64,000 nt of DNA, from NCBI GenBank assembly GCA_964058845.1, contig CAXKVR010000026.1, positions 1 to 64,000 on the forward strand, written 5' to 3'. A program made the translations under genes and the position numbers. Source of the DNA: Carex sylvatica (Eukaryota; Streptophyta; Magnoliopsida; Poales; Cyperaceae). The notes beneath the pieces were generated by a model. That model did not search any database. It saw nothing but the letters and a program-made list of their open reading frames with translations, and was not told where the DNA came from. Each line of letters starts with the position of its first letter. Positions within the stretch are counted from its first letter, which is position 1. Positions 59,203 to 64,000 of this stretch are shown here, one piece after another.

Positions 59203-61160
59203 TTATTTCTTAACCTGCTCAATAAGTTTCAAAAGTCGATAAGTTTCGGCATCAGGCTTTGCCCCATCAGAAATCAACCACTCCAAGACATCATCTTCAT
59301 ATCGATAAACCTTTGCTGTAACATAACCTTTCAAAAGTGCATTAAACACAAATGTATGCCGACTATATTTTGATCTCTTCAATCCTTTAAAAACAAACTC
59401 GGCATAATCTAACATACCCAAGTGACCAAACATTTCAACAACCATTAAGGTGCTCTCTAGCCACGCTGTCGATTGCATATTTCTTTTGGTCAACGGTTTC
59501 CATTTACTATCTTTGAGTGTTTTTATTGCATCCGTAACCTGACCTGCTTTCAGATAACCTAGTGTCAAATGTCGGTAAGTAATTGCATTTGGTTTGCAAT
59601 TATTAGAATCCATCTCCTTGCGAATCCCAATTGCTTTTTCTATGATCCCGTACCGGCAATAAACCGACAAGATTGAATTGAACTGGTTCGGTTGATCTAT
59701 GTTTTTAAACCTTCTCAATTTGGCCCAAATTTCCTCAGCACTAGAGACCAACCCGACTTTTCCAAATGCCTCTATTGCTAACAAATAACTGTCTGGATCC
59801 ACACAAGGAAGCTGCTGTACTGACTTCCAAGTTCGATCTAACTCTTTAACCTTGTTAAGGCAACCATATAACATTACAAGAGCATTCAACGAAACCAAAT
59901 TATATTCCGTTTTTAACCTTTCTAGGTCCTTAACATAACTTTCCGCAACAGTATAAAGCCTACCCATGGCATAGGCTTTTGCTAAAATGCAATAGGTGTT
60001 CTCATTCGGCTCTACATCGGCCGTTTGCATTTCATCAAACAACTTCGACAACTCGTCTATATCATGGTTTTCAGCATGCATGTTGAGAAGAATGTTAAAA
60101 GTGCAGATGTGAGGTTTGACACCATCGGCTTTCATCTGTGTAAGAATATCCGGTATATTCTCTCTACGACTAGGTGCCAAATGTAGAGCTATCAGACTGT
60201 TATATACAGATGGAGATATAGGTAATGACAATTTTCGCATTTTTTCCATGTATGTATGAGAAAGTTTGATATCGCGGTCAGCCAAACAGTACATGACTAA
60301 TTCGTTGTAGAGTAATTCGTTCTGGTACAATTTCGGAATGGTTTGAAATAGTTTCTCAGCATGAGCAATGCCATGACATTTACTGGTACATTCCAGAAGG
60401 TAAGAGTAGTCATGCTCTGTTATCTTGTAAGGCCTCTCTCTCACCACCCATTCCATCACCTATAAGAAAACAGACAAACAATAAAAAGATTGGTCTTATA
60501 AAAAAAAAAAAACTAGGTAATGATACAATCTCAGATTTAATTAAATCAATTTTTAAGTTTCATTTGAAAAAAAAAGAATAAATTGAATTTAAAAAATTAA
60601 ATGTAGAACCCTCCATTATTTAAAATCCATATACAACTTTAGACTATTTAAAATCAATAATAAAATAATTTCTGACTAAACTAAAATTAAAAAATTAATA
60701 AATGAACAGGAAATATATATAGTACGGAAATAAATAAAAATGAAAATTTCATTTTTTTCTTACGAAATTAAATTCCAAGAAATGAAGGGAGGAATTACAA
60801 AAAAAAAAAAAAAAAAACCTCGAGAGCACAACAATGGAGATGGCGGCCACGAAGACAAATTAAGACTTGAAAAATGCTATTGCGATCCACCGCAAATCCA
60901 TCTCGCATCCACCCCTTAAGGACTGGCACAATCGCCTCGCCAGGCGGCAGCTTCTCTATCCACGACGTCAGCATATTGTGTTCCAACCCATGTACGGACG
61001 GAGATCGAGATTTCGGATCGGACGCGAAATGGTCGCATTGAGGATCCGATTGCAACAGGGAGGCTGGAAGAGTGGTGCACGAAGCGAGAAAAGATGCTCC
61101 TCCATTCCTTGTTGTGTTGATTCTTGTTTGAGTTTTTAGTAGTCTTAGAAGGGTTTGCAT
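59203..61160 (-). CDS. Mitochondrial-type PPR protein, At1g07590-like
   Basis: Two exons (61160-60819 and 60459-59203) join in phase at LEV-MEWVVRERPYKI to give 532 residues. The exon 1 donor GT is followed by a long T run; the exon 2 acceptor is CTTATAG. The body consists of about ten P-class PPR motifs, such as YNSLIALHLAPSRR, CTFNILLNMHAENHDIDELS, PNENTYCILAKAYAMGRLY and PNAITYRHLTLGYLKAGQVT, ending DAETYRLLKLIEQVKK. The order and length (the family is about 530 residues) match Arabidopsis At1g07590, annotated as mitochondrial. PPR proteins bind specific organellar RNAs. I chose the ATG at 61160 (MQTLLRLLKTQTRINTTRNG, basic and amphipathic) over the in-frame ATG at 61208, which adds an acidic 16-residue lead. 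No stops or shifts are visible. The RNA target is unknown. Confidence 0.93.
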
Positions 61161-61743
61161 CTCTCTTTCTCTTTCTATGGAGCAATTTGTCGAGCACTTG
61201 GTGTGCAATAGAGCAGAGGTCGGAAGGAATGAACAGAGAACAAGCCGTTTTTCTAGTTACCAACCCAATAAATCAAAATTAAATTATTATCACTCAATTA
61301 GTCATAATTTCATTTCTACCACCTCGCATAATGGATCCGCATATGAATCTCAAATGGTTTGCAAACTCAGTCTGCGCACGAATTTTTTTATTTTGTTTTC
61401 AGCAATATAAATTATAAAACAAACAAAAAATTACAATTAATTTGCAGAATAAGTTTGTGTATGGATTTTTTTTCTTTTTAATAATCTGAATTGTAAAAAG
61501 GAGAAGAAAAATTACAATCCGTGTGCAGACTAGATCTGTGAACCGATTGAGATTCATGTGCTGATTCAGTCTGTGAAAATAGAATAAATAAAATTCTAAC
61601 TAACTAGATAGTAATAATTTAATTTTAATTTATTAGTGTGGTAACTAAAAAAATTTCGAGAGAACAAGGGTAGGAGTATTTTTTTTATAAATTGGATTAC
61701 TGGAAGTACGAGGACATAGAATTCATATTAGGTGAGGTAACAG
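61161..61743. other. PPR gene upstream region
   Basis: This holds the minus-strand promoter and 5' UTR of the PPR gene. The phrase ATAATTTAATTTTAATTT and the AT content offer no certain TATA box. Confidence 0.4.
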
Positions 61744-61859
61744 ATATTTTGAGTTTATATCCGGACTGCCAAAGGTCCGCACGTGCACTTCACCTTGGTC
61801 CGATTGGTCTGAATTTTAATCGGACGGTCCTGATCTAAACTCAAATATTATGTTACCTC
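61744..61859. mobile_element. Hairpin MITE, relative of 58834-59022
   Basis: GAGGTAACAGATATTTTGAGTTTA pairs, with few mismatches, with the right end TAAACTCAAATATTATGTTACCTC. The inner words GGACCGTCCGATTAAAATTC correspond to GGGACCATCCGATTTAAATC in the other copy. It is about 116 bp long. Confidence 0.6.
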
Positions 61860-61987
61860 GGAGAATTTGGACTTCAGGTCACGGGACAAAGTGCCCAATA
61901 ACGGCCCAATAATAGTTCGTAGCCCATGACCTCTTGTAAAAGATAATGACTGCTGATATAAACATAAATCAATTGATAGGTTTCTAT

Positions 61988-63658
61988 CGGCCATTTTTAT
62001 TAATACTCTTAAAAATTAAAAATTAAAAATATTTTCGCATTTAATTTTTTTTTTTAAATGTTCCGACCGCTAGGTTCACGGGCAGCCCATTCCCATAGCA
62101 GAACCCCCCCAGGCAGTCCTCCCTTTTTTTTTTTTTTTTTTGGAGATCTTAATAATTTTGTGAATAATTTTTTTTTTTTCTTGTTTAGAGTGTATGCCAA
62201 AAAAATAAGACATTTGATATATTTATGAAGTGACGTCGTAACTCTTTATAACTTTGATTTGGTTTGTCAGTTTGATATTACAAGTTTAAAGATAACACTA
62301 ATTAAAGACTTTGCATTGATACAAAAAATTTCAAGTTATGACAACTTGTTGATCTTCTTCTCTTTTTTTCTGGTACTAAAATAATAGTTTAAAGCTACTA
62401 AAATATGTACAAATCTCAAAGTAGATCTATGTCCATGCACAAAGCACCATGGACTGGCATTTGGTATGGTACCAAGTCCAAACTCAGCAGCCAAGTACTA
62501 GGAAAAGGCCAATGGTATATTGCAATGCACTAAAAACATCAAAAGTGATACGGTAAGTCTGGACTTGGTACAGGGATCAAACTGTAAAAGTGATTACACC
62601 AGCATGTAGAGCATACATAAATACACGGAACTGACACAAATTTCAATTTATTTGAATTTTTCTACAATTAGTTATGAATTTTCAAAGTTCTGCTTTCGAA
62701 AAAAATTTAAATATCCATAACTTTGGCTAGGAAAGTCGGATTTGCGCATATGACCACTTTTTGGAAAGGGGGGGACGAGACGCATCCGAATTTTTATGAA
62801 AAAAAAAATCCCAAGCATTGTGAAAGGCATCCGGAGCGTCAAAATTTTAAAAACACATCATTTAGTGTCTCAAAAATTCAGTTTAAGTTTTCGTGTAGAG
62901 ATTTTGTATGAAACTTTGCAATCATGTTCTATGATGTCAAGAATGCATGTCAGTCAATTTTCATGATTTTAGAAAATATTTTGCTATGTTAACCACAGCT
63001 ACAAAGTTGCTACAATATGCACTTATTTATCAGTTCGGTCAATTTTTGAGAGCCGATATCTCTTGATCTGTTTGGCAATTTTGTACAAAAATTTTCAGTC
63101 GTGTTCTATTTTCAGTCAATTTTTATGATTTTTAGAGATATTTTGCTATGTTAAAAAAAGGTGCAAAGTTGGACTCAGAATGAAACTGTGACTTGTCAAC
63201 ACATACAAATAAACTTCATACAAAGCTCAAAATAAAAATTATTCACAAAATAAAGTTCAACTAATTAAATAAGTTATAAACGCATTGAAAAAATTCGCAC
63301 AAATGGCCAAGTCCTTAATTAATGTTATCTTTAGACTTGTGATATCCAACTGACAAATAAAATCAAAATTATAAAGAGTTACGACATCAAATTTTTTTTG
63401 GCATATACTCTAAACAAGAAAAAAAATTATTCACAAAATTATTTTAATTAAAAATATTAAGATCTCTAAAAAAAAATTTAAAAAAAAAAAGGACCGCCCG
63501 ACCCCCAGGCGGTCTGGTCCCTAGTGGATTGCCTGTGGGGAGGGGGGCGGTCTGCTATGGGAATGTGCCGCCCGTGGACTCAACGGTCGGAACATTTTTC
63601 AAAAGAAATTGAATGCGGGGGCATTTTTATTTTTAAGGGTATTAATAAAAATGGCCGG
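61988..63658. mobile_element. 1.7-kb inverted-repeat element with GC-rich shoulders
   Basis: GGCCATTTTTATTAATACTC at the left and GGTATTAATAAAAATGGCC at the right are inverted repeats. Complementarity continues for over 300 bp (TCCGACCG..CCCATTCCCATAGCAGA, TGTTTAGAGTGTATGCC, GTCGTAACTCTTTATAA, TAACACTAATTAA). The centre (62400-63200) is non-coding and contains GCATATGACCACTTTTTGG, nearly identical to a segment of the Gypsy-type LTRs here. The 18-bp sequence AACATAAATCAATTGATA lies outside both ends (61961-61978 and 63691-63708). Confidence 0.65.
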
Positions 63659-63708
63659 GTTTTCCTTAAAATGAATCGATTTCACTTTTTAACATAAATC
63701 AATTGATA

Positions 63709-64000
63709 AGTTTTTTTTAACTAAGTTTTAGGTTGAATGACATACCAAATCAAATATTGTAGAGATGGACTTCACATGACAATTTTACAGTTCATTCGTT
63801 TTATAATTGGCTCGAATATAGTGGAGTTCATAATATTGAATTTCAAAATATATGGGGTGCTACCATCCCCCTAAAAAATATTTTTTTTATGGCTAGTTAA
63901 GCAAAATAAGGTTTTAACAAGGGATAACCTTAGTAGAAGGGGTTGGTCGGAAATATACAATGTGTATACTGTTTCGAGATGGAGTTTGTTGATCATTTAT
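63709..64000. other. Right edge, nothing recognised
   Basis: It is AT-rich DNA with no motif or complete open frame that I can assign. Confidence 0.4.

Noticed and set aside
59203..60459. Treating the 418-codon PPR frame as a single-exon gene starting at 60459
   Set aside because: The first codon is GTG directly after a splice acceptor (ATAG), and the upstream exon joins in phase with the family's conserved LEVMEWV sequence.
60867..61139. 90-codon frame on the plus strand opposite PPR exon 1
   Set aside because: It is a shadow of the real exon. The minus-strand reading has the family match and correct splice phase.

Overview
This is a 64 kb stretch of AT-rich plant nuclear DNA, most likely from a eudicot. 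Intron-containing plant genes (a TIC32-like reductase, a group III-A XTH, a polcalcin, an At1g07590-like PPR protein) sit far apart between many nested, decayed transposable elements. There are no operons, CRISPR arrays or bacterial features. The species cannot be fixed from the sequence alone.

Four genes look intact. They are a short-chain dehydrogenase/reductase of the TIC32 type (5889-8595, eight exons), a two-EF-hand polcalcin (12926-13177, minus), a xyloglucan endotransglucosylase/hydrolase of the XTH31/32 type (47077-49320, four exons) and a mitochondrial-type PPR protein (59203-61160, minus, two exons). The 3' end of one more gene lies at the left edge. Broken genes are a second polcalcin copy with an in-frame TGA (10827-11093), a PPR gene cut in two by a retrotransposon (18162-19673 and 26254-26774, plus a duplicated 3' scrap at 27184-27313), a TPD1-like gene (29098-29570) and a pectin methylesterase inhibitor with a frame break (51818-52310). 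The genes are unrelated in function and share no pathway.

Region by region: 1-9 kb holds the gene end, AT-rich spacer with small MITEs, and the reductase. 9-15 kb holds the polcalcin pair and degraded repeats. At 15.5-16.6 kb is a 1.15 kb Mutator-like inverted-repeat element. At 17.4-27.3 kb is a nest: a PPR pseudogene contains a Copia element, which contains a Gypsy-type solo LTR. At 30.8-33.1 kb are three hAT-type elements in a row, each with an 8-bp target duplication. At 34-44 kb are a second solo LTR, Mutator-type MITEs and TIR elements carrying tRNA-like internal boxes. At 46-52 kb are XTH and the PMEI pseudogene. At 53.2-57.3 kb a hAT-type element is split by two head-to-head copies of the same Gypsy-type LTR. 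At 57-64 kb are more MITEs, the PPR gene and a 1.7 kb inverted-repeat element.

The best-supported results come from target-site duplications read directly at element ends. These give precise boundaries, superfamily assignments and the order of nesting. The most unusual object is the palindromic LTR pair at 53296-56683. Both of its outer ends are U3 ends, and only 109 bp containing two opposed primer-binding sites lie between the LTRs.
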